A DNA stretch of 64,000 nucleotides from Euonymus europaeus (lineage: Eukaryota > Streptophyta > Magnoliopsida > Celastrales > Celastraceae), in the NCBI GenBank assembly GCA_963580455.1, contig OY756963.1, forward strand, positions 15,953,555 to 16,017,554. The letters run 5' to 3'. Shown here in pieces: positions 1-12,700 of this stretch. Each line of letters starts with the position of its first letter. Position 1 is the stretch's first letter. The notes under the pieces were generated by a model. That model worked only from the letters and a program-made list of their open reading frames with translations, was not told the origin of the DNA and ran no database searches. Position numbers and translations under genes: made by a program.

Positions 1-957
1 GCCCCTCTATCTTAGAGAAATGCTCTCTGTTAGCCTTTCAGACAATTATCGTTAAAAACATATGACGTGGTAGTGTAATTTATAACATAGATGTGATTAC
101 AAAAAATATAAATTATATATAAGATCGGACATGACATTTTATAGAAAGAAGAAAAAACTCATGAGAAAAAAAATCATCTCTCCCTTCCCTCACCATGTCC
201 ATCTCTCTCTTAAGTCTCTATGTTCGGAGCCTCAATTAGCAACTTTTCGGCCACTCACCGGAAATCACACTAGTCCGTCGCTCACTGGAGCCTCAATAAT
301 TAGTTAATTGGATATTCTTTCTAAGTTTAAGATTCAGTCCACACAAAAACCCAAACCAAACTCATATTCATATTCTTCCAGTACATTAAATTAAATCCAG
401 TAAAAGAACTGAATCTTTCATAGGAGAGAAGAGGCAAAATCCGTTGTGCAGATCCGAATGGATCTTTCAAATAATTGAATCTTTTATCAACCCCATTATA
501 CACTGATTTCTTAGCACTGTCTTGTAAATTCATAGTAATCTACTAATCTCCATTGATTAATATGCAAATGGAATGCAAGTGCACAAGACACCTCACAACA
601 GCTTCAAATTCTGAGTTTTCATTTTCATTTGATGCCCATAAATTGTATAAGGTTGAAAACAAGGAAGTGAGACGGATCGTCAAAGAAGAAGATGGACTTA
701 AATGGGATAGAAAGTTACACATGTCTTAATTTAATTGGGTTATGTCATGTGTTTACTAAAAAGATTTAAAAAAAATTAATTACAAGTCACACATTTAACG
801 GCCAACTAACGGGATTTATAACAGAATAAGGTCTCAGGGGATAACGATAACCAAAATCTATAGTACAAGGGCTTGTATAGACCCAAAAAATAGTATAATG
901 GCTTAATCGACCATTTTTTCAAAGTACAAGGGCTTTTGTGGCTCTTATCCCTTTAAA
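1..957. mobile_element. Possible degraded non-autonomous element (window edge)
   Basis: No gene is recognised. The first ~90 bases and, on the opposite strand, bases ~780-957 share the phrase style of terminal regions of plant elements: short runs about 'gcccctctat' and 'gcccttgtac' followed by 'atcgttaa' and 'atcgttat'-type blocks in inverted orientation. The enclosed 300-720 stretch holds a 68-codon minus-strand open frame that I do not recognise. The left end may lie outside the window and I found no target duplication. This is a weak inference from imperfect inverted similarity only. Confidence 0.2.
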
Positions 958-2544
958 AATACCAATAACTTACCTTTGTTGGAACATTAATTAATTAATT
1001 ATGACCTTCGACTCTTAAGACTTAATATTATTATTATTATTAAACTATTTTCCCCAAACTAGGAAAACGGTAGGGGTGTCAACAGTCAATTTTGGTCAAA
1101 TCATTTAATTGGTTATATTGATTTTTCTATTTTTACTGGGTTTTCAATCGATTTTAGAGTAAAATGTGTAAATTTTTTGGGAAAAAACTAACCAATCGAT
1201 TTAGTTTCGACCGGTTTCAAGTTTGTCATTTTTTTTTGACAACCCTAATGGAAAGTGATGCTATTTTGAGTTTGATAGACGCTACGACATAGTTCTCTCT
1301 CTTTCCCTAACTTATTTTCTATCTTGTTCTTATTCATGCTTCTTGCCACCACATTGATTTAAAGACCAACATCTAACTTTCTTTCACTATTTGGTAAGGA
1401 TTCTAACCCTTTTTGAGTGAATCAACAATGTATGATTCTAGGGTTTTTAATGGATTTTGGGATATGATTTTTATGGGTAAAAATTAGAATTTAATTATGT
1501 TGAATTGTTAGGTTTAAGTATGATTTTTGAAAATCAAGGGGGAAGTTTATTTCTTGGTTGATTTGGAAACACAAGTTCAAGGGTAATAATTTTCTTACCC
1601 TAAAATTGTCCAATTAAAGGTTGGGTTGACTTGAAAAAATAATATATAGTGGGATTATGATATTTAGTCTTGATTAATATGGTAGAATGTTGATTTTTAG
1701 AGAAATGAGATAGGTTGTAAAATATGGGATTTTGAGATTTGGGATGTTAGTGGGTTTGTGCCTATGAAAATATATTGAGTTTATTTTTATTAAATAGGTT
1801 AGTGAATTCACTTGGAGGATACTTGCGTTGGTGGTAAGAGTTTGTACATTGTCGACAAAGAGGTAGGAATTTTCTCTTTTTCCTTTATATTGAACCTTCA
1901 TTGTTCATAAAAGTCTTGATTCTTATAATTCTTGAACTTCCATATATTATTCAATTTATCGATTTTGTTGCGCTACTCTTTGATTACTCTAAAGAGGGTC
2001 GAAACCCTGATTATTATTTTTACATAACCATTCCTTTGATTAAGCAATTATTATTATTATTATATATGTGCATTGACCCTTGAACGTGTTAAGCTTGATT
2101 GACACAAATTTGGATCTTCTTATGATGTGAATTATGTGACATTGTAATAAATTACTTTAAATGTGTATTTAGTGGCATGATGCCACCGGACAAGAGTTTG
2201 GGTGTTTTCATACTTAGGAATGGTGATTCAGGATTGAAGATTGTGTTTATGGATTGGAATTTGGAAATGCAAATTGTATGATGGATTTATACATTCCCCA
2301 TGGATTTATACCGACTTATAGTGTCAGTGAATATGGTGAAGGGTAAAAGTGTGAGAGCAATCCAAGACCCTATCTGAGTCATGCGATGGCAGTTCAGAGG
2401 TTTGAATGGGTGCACACAGACATTGTTTACATAGCTTTTGATACGTTCTCTTTAATTTGATACAATTGCTTTGGTAGATTCTAAAGCTAATTTAAATTGT
2501 CTTCGAGCCATTTTAGTTCCTAGGAAATATTGAGAAAAAATGAT
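958..2544. other. AT-rich stretch without a recognised gene
   Basis: All open frames are short and low complexity. The part from about 1420 to 2460 has the look of a decayed gypsy-type LTR or its leader (long T-rich runs, a 'gaggtagg' block near 1859, a 'gtgtgagagc' block near 2350), but no clear ends, primer-binding site or target duplication can be seen. Nothing else is supported. Confidence 0.3.
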
Positions 2545-3640
2545 AAAAGGTATAAAATCCGCGATTAGTAATTAATTATAAACTTTTAAAAAAATATTGA
2601 AATAGAAAGAGTTCCTAGATTAGTAATTAATTATAAACTTTTAAAAAAAACTTTAAAATGGAATAGGTACCCAATTCCAAATAAAAAAGATTTACATTCA
2701 AAATTATATGATGCCAATATATTTTATAAATTTGTTATGAAATTCGGGTTTTGGCAAATTTAAATATAGGAAGAAGACAGACATAAAATGATATTTCCAA
2801 TCCCATTTAGACAATTTGGATGTAACGTCATGCCTTTTGGATTAAAAAAAATGCACTTTCTGAATTCCAAAAAATTATGAATGATATTTTTAATCCTTAT
2901 TCCAAATTCTTAATTGTTTATATTGATGATGTCTTGATTTTTTCTTACAACATTAACCAACATTTTTATCATCTTTCAAAATTTCTAAATATCATCAAAG
3001 AAAATGAATTAGTTGTTTCAAAAATAAAAATCAAATTATTTCAAACTAATATAAAAAATTTTGACCATAATATTCACCTTAGCACTATTACACCGATTGA
3101 AAGGTTAATTCAATTTGTTGATAAACTCCCTGACAATAAATTAGATAAAAATAAGCTACAATTGTTTTTAGAGAATTTAATTTACATAGTTAATTTTTAT
3201 CAAAAGTTACAAAATTATTTAAACCTTTACATTATAGGTTAAAAAAGAATCCAACTGCATGGACAGATACTCATAGGGCCATAATAAGTAGAATTAAAGA
3301 ATATTTACCAACTTTATTTTAAATATTGCTAACCCAAATGTTTTCAAAATTGTTGAGACATGTGCATTGGAGATGGGGTATGGTGGTAAACATTTTTAAA
3401 AAAATAAGGAAGAAATAATACAATTTACTTCCAAGAAGTGGAACCCTATACAACAAAATTTCTCTACCATAAAAAAGAAATTTTTTGTCCATTGTTTTAT
3501 GTATCAAAACAAAATATTGGATTAAAACAAAATTTTGTCCAATGCAAGCTATTTTAATTGTATTTGATTTTGATATAGAACATATAGCGGGAAAGGATAA
3601 TAATCTTCCTAATTTTTTAACAAGATAATTTTTCCAGGCC
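2545..3640 (+). pseudogene. Endogenous caulimovirid: reverse transcriptase-RNase H fragment
   Basis: This is a decayed copy of the polymerase region of a plant pararetrovirus (Caulimoviridae, florendovirus/petuvirus-like) integrated in the genome. RT begins near 2610. The fingers/palm part is read in shifting frames up to 2870, and the palm with the catalytic YIDD box is open in 2877-3242. After a stop at 3240 the connection and RNase H regions continue in other frames to about 3627, ending in the FLTR-type tail common at the end of these polyproteins. Breaks: a frameshift between 2850 and 2877, a stop at 3240, further shifts around 3320-3600, and a ~57-bp local duplication at 2563/2620. No integrase is present, which argues for a pararetrovirus rather than a gypsy element, although the RTs are related. 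It cannot be functional. Confidence 0.78.
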
Positions 3641-4495
3641 CAATGAGAGATCGCAGTGGTCGAGGAAGAGGTAGGGGATCCATGCCTACAACGAGATCCC
3701 AAATCCCAAAATTATCCAAAGAATCTTATGTCTTGCGTGAAGTAAAAATTTTACCAAATAAATCATGAGGCTATATAGCCTATGATGAAGACCAACAAAA
3801 GGCCACTAAAAATAATGGCAAAGATAAACATGTAGTCTCTTTTAATTCTTCAAAATCTGGTTATGAAATTACAGACAAAATTTTAAATAATCCATCTTTA
3901 TTAGCATGAATTTCTTCTTTGCAAAAAACTCCTGAAACGGCCTTGGCAATACAATCGCAGAAGCCACCCTCTACTTCTTCTTTGATAGTATCTGACACTG
4001 TTTAAAAACTATTGCTGGTATTGCCTTGACTCAAACTACTGCTCAAAATTATACAAATTCTAAAAAAATCAAAATATTTTGATAATTTTTTTTTTAAAAA
4101 ATGTGCTTCTTATTGAAAAAGAATACATGTGTGATGATCTAAAATAAATGACTACAAAAAAAAATTCCTCCCAATTGGCATTTTATGCCAAAAAAATTAC
4201 GAAAAAATCAATGATTTTAAGAGTTTTTATACCTATCGATTCAGACTCAATTTCTTTGAAAGATACCATTCTTCCCCTGATCCGAAAATTATCTCACATT
4301 GCACTATATAAATTCTTCAAATTTTAACCCGATCAATGTGGTGACAAGATTTAATAAACCAAGAAATTTTTCACAATATTTTGATCCATTGAGACAATTA
4401 CTGGGAATATCAATGAATGGTAGTGGTTCTTTGGCCCTGTTCCCTAAATTCTTCCAACATTTATTCAAATCTAGGTATCAGGTGAAACCATAAAT
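3641..4495 (+). pseudogene. Endogenous caulimovirid: downstream ORF relic
   Basis: Directly after the RNase H end, a frame starting near 3642 opens with Met-Arg-Asp and an Arg/Gly-rich stretch (RGRGRG). It continues with a charged segment up to about 4010, interrupted by stops at 3766 and 3907, and then resumes in other frames to about 4490, where a Phe/Trp/Pro-rich tail is readable. Position and composition fit the extra ORF that follows the polyprotein in florendovirus-type endogenous caulimovirids. Its function in the family is not established. Several stops and shifts make it non-coding here. The call rests on order and composition. Confidence 0.45.
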
Positions 4496-4559
4496 TTAAA
4501 ACTATTCATGTAAGAAGTAGCAAATAATAATTGAAAAATAAAACAAATAAGAATTAGAC

Positions 4560-5960
4560 AGTTTTGTAAGTTTGAAAACTGTGTGATTTCAGCTTTTAAC
4601 TATTGGAGTTCTTTTTTATCTAATTCTTCCATGAAGTCTCCATCTTTATTTCAAAGACATTTAACTAAGGATTTGAGAATTTCATAAGGTTCAAAAATAG
4701 GTTTTTCTAGACCCGCATCTAAAGTTTGTTTTTGAACATAATCTTCCATCCTACACAACTGTTGATAAATGTTTGTTTGTAAATTATATTGTTCTATAAA
4801 AATTTTGAATTCTTAATATCATTTTTGGAAAGTTTGAATGGGGTAGCCACTATCAAACTATTTTTGTAATTTAAATTAATTTGGGTTAAGGGTGGATGCT
4901 CAGATTCAATTATTGTGTTTTGGGTGATATCATGCCATGTTTGTACCCTAGTGGTACTATTGATTGATTTGGAAGAAAAAGGATAATTGATACCCTTTAT
5001 CTTTTGCATCCATTTCAAACCAATTAAAAAACAATACTTGTATTTGATACTCATTTAGAAATGCATAGTATGCATCTTGAAGAGACGATTGTTTTGATTA
5101 ATCCGTAAATTGTTGAAAAATCATTCTCTTTTCTTGTGTATTTTGTAATGAATAAAAGTCTTTTCATAGGTATTCTTTATTGATAACATACATTTTCTAA
5201 AACCATTAATTCAGGATGATGAACCATTTGATAATAAGTTGGTGACATTGGAGGAGAATCCTTTTGGATTGGTGATTTACTTGTTGAATTTGGTTATGAT
5301 ATTAGTGATTCTGGGTGTTGAACATTGTAAAAAGATTTTGGAATAGTGTCTATACCGCATAAATCAAATTTGTAAGAAGTATTAAGTGATGAAGAATATG
5401 AATTTCTAGGTTTGTAAGAAGTAGTAAAAGTTGCTGAGAATGAATTCCTTAGTGGTACTCCTAATTAAGTTTTGTATGAGGAATCGAGATGGAGATTTTG
5501 TATATCTATTGAATGTCTTTTATAACTAAAAATAATTTCTACTTTTGCATTTGTGGCCTGAGTTATGTACTCGATATTTGTATTTTTAATTTTCTTGGGA
5601 GGTACAACCCTTTGTAACTCCAAAATTTTGGGTAGTATAATCTCATCCCATTTTATTGTTTTTGGAATTGTCATATAAATTAAATTAAAGAAATTGGAAA
5701 GCGTGCATCTTGTAATTGTGAGTTTTGATATTTAAAGTTAAAGTATCTAAAAGATTTTGATCATTTAAATAAATTGAAAAAATTGGGTAACAATCAAAGT
5801 AAATTGGTATACTACATATTTAAACTTGTTTCTTTGGTACCAAGAGTGAGTCATTGAATTCAACATTCTACAATCTCTTAAACCTAAAAATATTGAGGTA
5901 TCTAACTATTCTCACGTTAAGGTTTAATGCCGATTTGAACTAATCTTATATGGATGTGAT
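4560..5960 (-). pseudogene. Endogenous caulimovirid, inverted: movement-protein/linker region fragment
   Basis: The minus strand carries a second, inverted fragment of the same kind of virus. Reading from about 5960 down, there is a decayed movement-protein-like part, then an open piece at 5674-5465 (69 codons), a frame-broken Ser/Pro-rich linker at 5460-5060, an open piece at 5054-4794 (86 codons) and a decayed tail to about 4560. These belong to the N-terminal third of the polyprotein, upstream of coat protein, protease and RT. Together with the plus-strand RT-RNase H part, the two fragments lie tail-to-tail and the middle of the genome is missing. Only order and residue style support the call. 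Confidence 0.55.
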
Positions 5961-7550
5961 AATATTTGTGCCTATGTTTCTCCACAAATTATTTTGTCAG
6001 TAATTTAATTGTTTCATGAGAATTAAAGAGAGGAATAGATCTCTTCCTTCAGTTTTGATTGTATAATATGTTTTGCTTAAGATAGATAATTTGAACTCTT
6101 TATATATATATTGTTTGTCTTTTTTTACATAATGTTCTCTCATTAATTTTGTTTTTTTTTAATTATTACCACATATATGTCTTCAAAACTTATATATATA
6201 TATATATAGAGTTAGAAAACGATGTTACATGGATGGGATATATATATATATATATTTATATTTATATGTTGTCAAGCTTAGGCTTCTATGAAAATGGATA
6301 TATCTAAGACTATACGCTGCATTGTATGTATGTATGTATGTATTAAGAAACCTAAAATTTTGGTACAAATTAAATGAACGATGAGAAATGGAGATAAATT
6401 TGATTGACATTCTTCAATAGCGGACATGAAGTGAGCCTAGCAATACCTTATCTTTCTTTTTCCATTATGATTATTCCAACAAGTAGTGGTGGAAGACCCA
6501 CATGATCATAGTTCTAGATCTTTGTCTCCATCGTGAAACCCTAATTTCCACATTTTTCAAAAACTTCAAAGGACATGATATCTTGTTTTTCAACTAGTAG
6601 TTTTTGAACCACAATTTTTGCGTGGAGTTGTAGTGACCACGTTATGTTTTTCTCTTCTTCTTGTTGGAATTTGTACTCTTGTGATGATTCAAAAAATTAT
6701 TGAGATTAGCATGCACTCTCCATGATTAATCTGCAAAAGATTGGATTATGTCTCCCACTTTAACAATGTTTTTTATCTTCTATTGAAGAAAAAAAGGACA
6801 AGTCCCACCTTGATATATCTATAAATGGTCACCAATGTCTCTATCAATATTGATGTGAAATTCAACTATTCAAGAGGAAAATTTAGTGTTTGAGTACGTA
6901 AACCTTAGATGCATGTTCTATTGTGTCATATCATAATATGTTGGCTGACTTCTACTACTTTGACTAGTGAAAAGAAGTGTGTATATATGTATGCATACCC
7001 ACATACCCACATACGAAATCTAAATCTATATGTACATGAACTAATCATGTAAAACAGCCCGTCCCTTCGCATTAGTAATATTTTATCCTCTTTAAGTCGG
7101 TTCATAGATACGTGCCCGATTTTTCTTCCTAAATCCGGCATAAGCTCATACTAGTTTGAACCAAGAAAAACGTTTGTTACTAATTTAAAAATTTGACGTA
7201 TTATATCATGTATTCACTTTTTTCCCTGAGCGATGTTGATTTTAGAGCATCGAGCCCTCTCATAAGTTAGCAGCTGTCCTAACACTATCAAATTTGACAC
7301 TACAAAAGCTTATGATTCCGTCCACTGGAGGTGAGTCTGTCAAATAATATAGTCATTCTAGTCATCATTATGTTTTGTTAAAGATGTAGAAATTTCTTGA
7401 AATTGAAGTCTCATGCTACAAAATTGGTGCGGTTTAGGGTTAGGTTTGTGAATGAAAATAACTACAACATTTTGTGGTCAAATGCATCAATGTTCATCTA
7501 CATCTACGTATTGAAGTCTAATCACATGCATGACTTTTGACACTCCAACC
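5961..7550. other. AT-rich intergenic DNA
   Basis: No gene is recognised. The stretch holds AT dinucleotide tracts (6186-6211 and 6239-6256) and a GTAT tetranucleotide run near 6324-6344. The short open frames in it are low complexity. A 71-codon minus-strand frame at 7141-6926 is not recognised. Confidence 0.5.
6186..6256. repeat. AT microsatellite pair
   Basis: Two runs of alternating T and A (about 6189-6208 and 6239-6256) are separated by a unique ~30-bp spacer. They can be expected to vary in length. Confidence 0.9.
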
Positions 7551-7868
7551 TAACACATTGTTTGGGAAGGGGTAAAATATGGGGTAAAAAGGATGAAAGA
7601 GGGAATTTTTGGGTGTAAAACTAAGATGGGCCCCGCATGCAGGTAATTTTCCCCCTCAAATTTTTGCTTAAATTGGAAACACAACTTTTCCATATACAAG
7701 GGTAAAATGGTAAATTTTTTATCAAATTTATAAATCATAAAAATACACTTTTTTCATTTTTTATTTTCCGACTTTATGATTATCCAAATAATAGTCTGTC
7801 TTTCATTTTCCCTTCACCTCAAATTTTTCCTCAGTTAATCCTCTCTCCCTCACAAATAATGTGTAAAA
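7551..7868. mobile_element. Candidate MITE, ~318 bp
   Basis: The left end reads acacattgtttgggaaggg and the right end, on the other strand, reads acacattatttgtgaggg, an imperfect ~19-bp terminal inverted repeat. The interior is AT-rich and non-coding. Size and end style fit a Tourist/hAT-type MITE, but no target duplication outside the repeat could be fixed. Confidence 0.3.
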
Positions 7869-8250
7869 TCTAGCCTGATATTGATTTTGGAATTATATGG
7901 GAGTGTGGTGTCTCAATCACTCAAGCTTAGTCTGTCCATTCATCAAACGAGCAGGAAAAACAGACTCTGCTGAATCAACGTGACGATGGTTTGATGGTTG
8001 ATGGGTTCAGGTCAATTATGGTGAAGATGCAGTACACATTGGTTGCAAGCCCACAGACTGAAGACCATGGTTTGGACATCAGATCCTTTGTGACAGGTTT
8101 TTCATGTACCAGGATTTCTGACAGCACCAAAAAGAGTACATAATTATTTCTCTGTTTCTTTATTGATGTGGAGGAACTAGCAAGGAACTGGAACACAACA
8201 AAAAATGGTACAAATTACCGACTCAAATGACACTAAAACAAACAACGTGG
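7869..8250. other. Unassigned stretch
   Basis: A minus-strand frame (8196-7975, 73 codons) has normal codon composition and several Cys and Val residues, but I do not recognise it and no splice-linked neighbour continues it. It could be a fragment of an old gene or chance. Confidence 0.3.
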
Positions 8251-8630
8251 AGTCTGCCATAATTTTATTACAGTGGACTCCACTGTAAATGAAATTCATG
8301 GTAGGAAAAAAAATTATTTTATTTTTAAAAAATTACAAATATGACCTGATTAGAATTACGAGTCGAGCAACATATTATTTGTGTCAAATAAAAATCAAAT
8401 GGACAGTAAAAATTGAGATATTTAACGGTTCATAATTGTCATGTCTTTTTCACGATTCATTTGATTTTGGTTTGAGACAAACAATATATAAACAATATAT
8501 CGTTGAATTCGTAATTCCAATCAAATCACATTCGTAATTTTAAAAAAATGAAATAAATTTTTTTATTGCCTTAAATTCCATTTACAGTAGAATTTGCTGT
8601 AATAAAATTACAATAGACCTTCCTGACTTT
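8251..8630. mobile_element. Long-palindrome MITE, ~380 bp
   Basis: The two halves are inverted copies of each other. The left half contains 'ttttattacagtggactcca', then 'ctgtaaatg', then 'aaaaattacaaatatga'. The right half, read on the other strand, gives 'ttttattacagcaaattcta', then 'ctgtaaatgg', then 'aaaattacgaatgtga'. The match carries on inward past 'attacga'. The whole unit can fold into one hairpin and has no coding capacity. I could not identify a clear target duplication. A MITE is the best explanation; an old inverted duplication is the alternative. Confidence 0.5.
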
Positions 8631-8689
8631 CTTTAAAAAAAAGGCGTGCAACCAGTGAGTGCAATTACAAAAAGTCAATTGTTGAGGGG

Positions 8690-8806
8690 TTGAAAGTTCC
8701 TAGTGAACCTACCAAGCGACAATCACTATTCATATAATGATCGATCCTTCCAATAAGAAGTGAATTCGAATCTCCCATTCTCAATTCCCTCGAACCCAAA
8801 AAAAAA
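8690..8806 (+). mobile_element. Possible tRNA-derived SINE fragment
   Basis: The piece carries a pol III B-box-like block (gaattcgaatctccc, ~8762-8776) and ends in an A-run at ~8798-8808, as plant SINEs do. No convincing A box is seen upstream, so it would be a truncated or decayed copy. Confidence 0.25.
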
Positions 8807-9751
8807 AGTTACTACAATTATTTCATCATAAAATAAAATGTCTCCTACTTTATATCACAACCCTCAAACCCTCAATATTTGATTGAGACACCATTTGAGT
8901 GATGATAGAGGCATGAGTGGCTGTGATTTAATTCAAGTACACATTTCATTTCATGCAATTGAATTGCAGCCTCCCAAACCATTGTTGATTAGTGTGTCAT
9001 CTTGGTTATGTATTCAAGAAACCTCAATTATAATTATCAAAAAAAAAAAAAAAAAAAAAGAAACCTTTATTATAGTTACACTTAGAGCCCGCAGATTGGC
9101 CAACGATGACTCGAACAGTTTCCCATAAATGAAATGATTCCAACACTCGGCTGCTTCATCTTGACTTTTCTTGACAAGTGACCCAGATTAGACTTGGGTG
9201 AAGTCATAACTACAAAGCATTTTGTGCTTGCTTATTGCTTGTTCATTGCTCGTTGATTATGTGAAAATTGTCTGCTATCAGAATGTAGTCATTGATGGGA
9301 AAAACAGCTGCTTTTTGAGTTTTTGCTGCATCCATAACCACTGCAGAATCTCACATGCTGACCAGTAGCTGGTGCAAGTTTTCCAGCAAATGTGGAGAGA
9401 ACCCAGTTTGAGTAGGAAAAAGGAAATATATTGACCTGGGTACTTGCTATTTGGGGGATTGAGATATACAGGAACATGATTGTGAAGTTTATCACACTTG
9501 TTAATCTCAACCTGATTATTTTGGCAGATACATAAATTATGCTCTGCCCTGCTCTTTAAAAATAAAACTCGAAAACACTAGCTAGAATGCTAGGATTCAT
9601 AAGCATCATCTGCAACTTCGATAACACAAATAAGAAAACCTGCATAATTCCATCTCTGAAGCCAGAAACTCTGTGTTCCTTCACTCAGAGCAGCATAAAT
9701 CGGCATTGTGGTGTCGTAATTTGCAAACATCTTCACTTATAAATGTCGGTT
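8807..9751. other. Intergenic DNA and 3' flank of the methyltransferase gene
   Basis: The stretch has an A-run at 9040-9058 and no recognised gene. The part from about 9500 to 9751 lies just beyond the stop of the minus-strand methyltransferase gene and is its likely 3' untranslated region. The 73-codon frame at 9510-9289 is not recognised. Confidence 0.4.
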
Positions 9752-12700
9752 CTATTCTTCACTTGATGTGCTGTTGCCGCCAACCCAATATTGTTTGACA
9801 GCAATCAGTATCTTCTCAGGTACCAGAGGACCATCCTCATGATCAATCATTTTGGTATCCCATCTCATCCCACCAGCAATTTTCCTAACCTTGTTTAAGG
9901 CATCGACTTCATCCCGGAGAATGACAGCTCCCTCAGGCCGCAAGATGCGATCCATCTCCAAGAGAATGTTTTCCAGGTTACATCTGCTTGAAAACGCACA
10001 TGATTGAGCCAACATTAAAGGCAATGAGTAATGCAAAGGAAGGGAAATGTTAGAAGTGATCCCAGATAACAATGTTTCTGTTCTTTTTTTCATATATTTC
10101 GAGAGCAAAGTAACATTCTCATAATAACCTTTTTTTGCGACGTGCAACATTTTGTTTTGTGACCGCAACATAATGCATGTTATATTGTTATGGAAAAATA
10201 AGAACATGGCGAGATTTACTTGTTCCGGTACATGCTGAATACACCATTAGCATGAATGAGGTCGTATGTCCTTGGGTACGTGGAGAAACCTTCACACCTG
10301 AAAGAGGACAGCATGCAAAAATATCACTCAGATTCGCAAACAAGAAAGTTGGCAGGTTTAGTTCACTTGTGCACAAGAGTTGTTTACTCTCTTTTTCTCT
10401 CTCACTATTATTGTTATATTTCAGCCATGCCAATAAGTAAAAGACCGGATTTGTGATAATTTGTGAAAACCAACAAATTCCCCAATCACCAGAGTCCAGC
10501 CTTACATAAATCTGACATTTCAATAGCACGCTATCGAACTCATGATCATTAAATCATGAAGAGAACTGGTCCCAAAGAAGAGCAGAACATGAGATCCCAA
10601 AATTCAGTTTCTCCTAACCGTGTGATGACTTTTGGATAGAAAAAAGACACGGGGGATTTAAAGATGCTTAAATTCAGTCACGATCTATTAGAAAGACTTT
10701 TATCCGTACTGCAACTAAACTACACAAATTTTTGGCATTGGATTAGGAGCAATACTAGAACTAGAGATAGACATACACAGGTAAAAATTTATATGCATTA
10801 TGGTGAGTGTAATGAACACGGAAATGAAGGTTCACATACCAGTCGTGATATATTCCAATAAGGCCTCTCTCATAAATAACGCCTAAAGTGTTCTTGGAAA
10901 TTGTAGGCACGACATTCATAACCCAAGACTTGGGAGATTCAAGTGCTGCCGCAAATCCCCCAAGGCCTGCATTCATATCCATCACATTTCGATATCTTGA
11001 TGTGCCAATTAATTGATTGATCCTTTTGTAAGCATTCACATGTTTTTTCCAAAGTTTATTGTCCTTTTCGTAAGTTTCAGCCGTGACCCCCACAACAAAT
11101 CCCTTGGCTATTCGGGGAGGTACAGCAAAAAGTCTAGCCGGAAACTTCTGCAATTCTCCTCCTGCAACTTCATTTGTACTAGCTACCTTGGGGAAAGGAC
11201 TTATGCATGTCTCCATTTCCTTGTACCTGAATTGTCCACAAGAGAGTATTGAGAGAACAACAATGAAAAATTGAAAGGACTACAGCTGAAAACTAAAGCA
11301 GAAAGAAACAACTTCCTGTTGTTTCAGGCATTAAAATCTCATGTCCCATTATCAAACCAGAAGTATAAGCTAAGGTTAACTCCTTACTCTATGTGAATTT
11401 CTAACAAAATCAAAGTTTGGCATCTCAAAGAGAAAACCCAAGGCTTCAATATTTCATTGCAGGAAACATAAAACAGTGATTCAAAATAATATGCTACAAA
11501 AACACCAAGAATTTACTAATGCATAATTCTGGCTTGAAGCAGGATACAAATGATCAAATTCTAAGTCTCCTTTTTGTACCACTACTGTTATCCTCGCAAT
11601 GATAAATATAGCATAACAAAACTTTTTTTTATTAATTAACCTTTTGATTACCAAAGCACAGTTTAGTCATACAACACTACAACGAAAATCCTTGAGGAAT
11701 TATACATTACTAAAAAGGTAAAAAACTAACACAAACCCAATGATCATATGACTAGAGTAAACAATATTGACATAGTTAAACTTTTTACTTGTTATAGATC
11801 TTATTTGTTCATATATTCATGCTGCAGTATTGAATTTCACGATTAAATAAACTTAAATATGTAAATAAGAAAAACTGAGGTGAAAGTAGCTGACTAACCA
11901 CACATCATCTGCATCCCTAGATTTACAGATATTTTCAGAATTCTTTCTGCAGGATTTGTCATTGACTCTTTTTCTCCATATGGCAATATCTCCTTTCTCA
12001 TACTTCTTCTCCCAACATAGAAGTTTAGCCAGATCCTCAATATTTTTTTGTTCAGCCTGAAGTTCCTCTTTTGATCGGTTCCATGTCTGATAGTAAGTCT
12101 TCCAATTAATCGGAGGGCCAGAAAGAATCCAGTATCCCCCAGGTCTGAGGACTCTATCAACTTCCATTAGATACTTCCCTTCTGCAATCAAAGTTCACAC
12201 CTGAATGGTCATCAACTTTCCAGACGCATACAGAGGCAATTCAAATAGATCAGCACATATATATGCAGCGTCAACTATAACCAGACAAGAAATACTATAT
12301 TCTAGACATTTATAAATAAAACAAAGTGGAAATGTTAAGTTATTGAATCATGTTTCTACACCATAAATAGTAGAAATAACTAACGATATGCTTTCATGAT
12401 TACACAAAAAACTACTATAATGAGAATATGAACTAAAGAAGGATACAATTCAGTTGCCAAAACATTTACAAAAGTCTCTACCACGGTTCATCAGCTGCTC
12501 TAATGTTATGTTTTCCTAAAGCTGTGATATACTCCTTTTTGAAGACTGAAAGTAAAAGATGCTACAAAAATAATGGCAAAAAAAAACCCCGTCTTATTAC
12601 AGAACTTTGATGTTAATACTGCGAGCCTTACCATTTGAGGTCCATGGTATCAAACATCGAGAGCATTGGGCCATATCAAAAGCTCTTGATGGGTATGGAA

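Noticed and set aside
10177..10456. Plus-strand frames across the fifth PMT exon
   Set aside because: They overlap a well-supported exon and intron on the other strand and have no recognised product.
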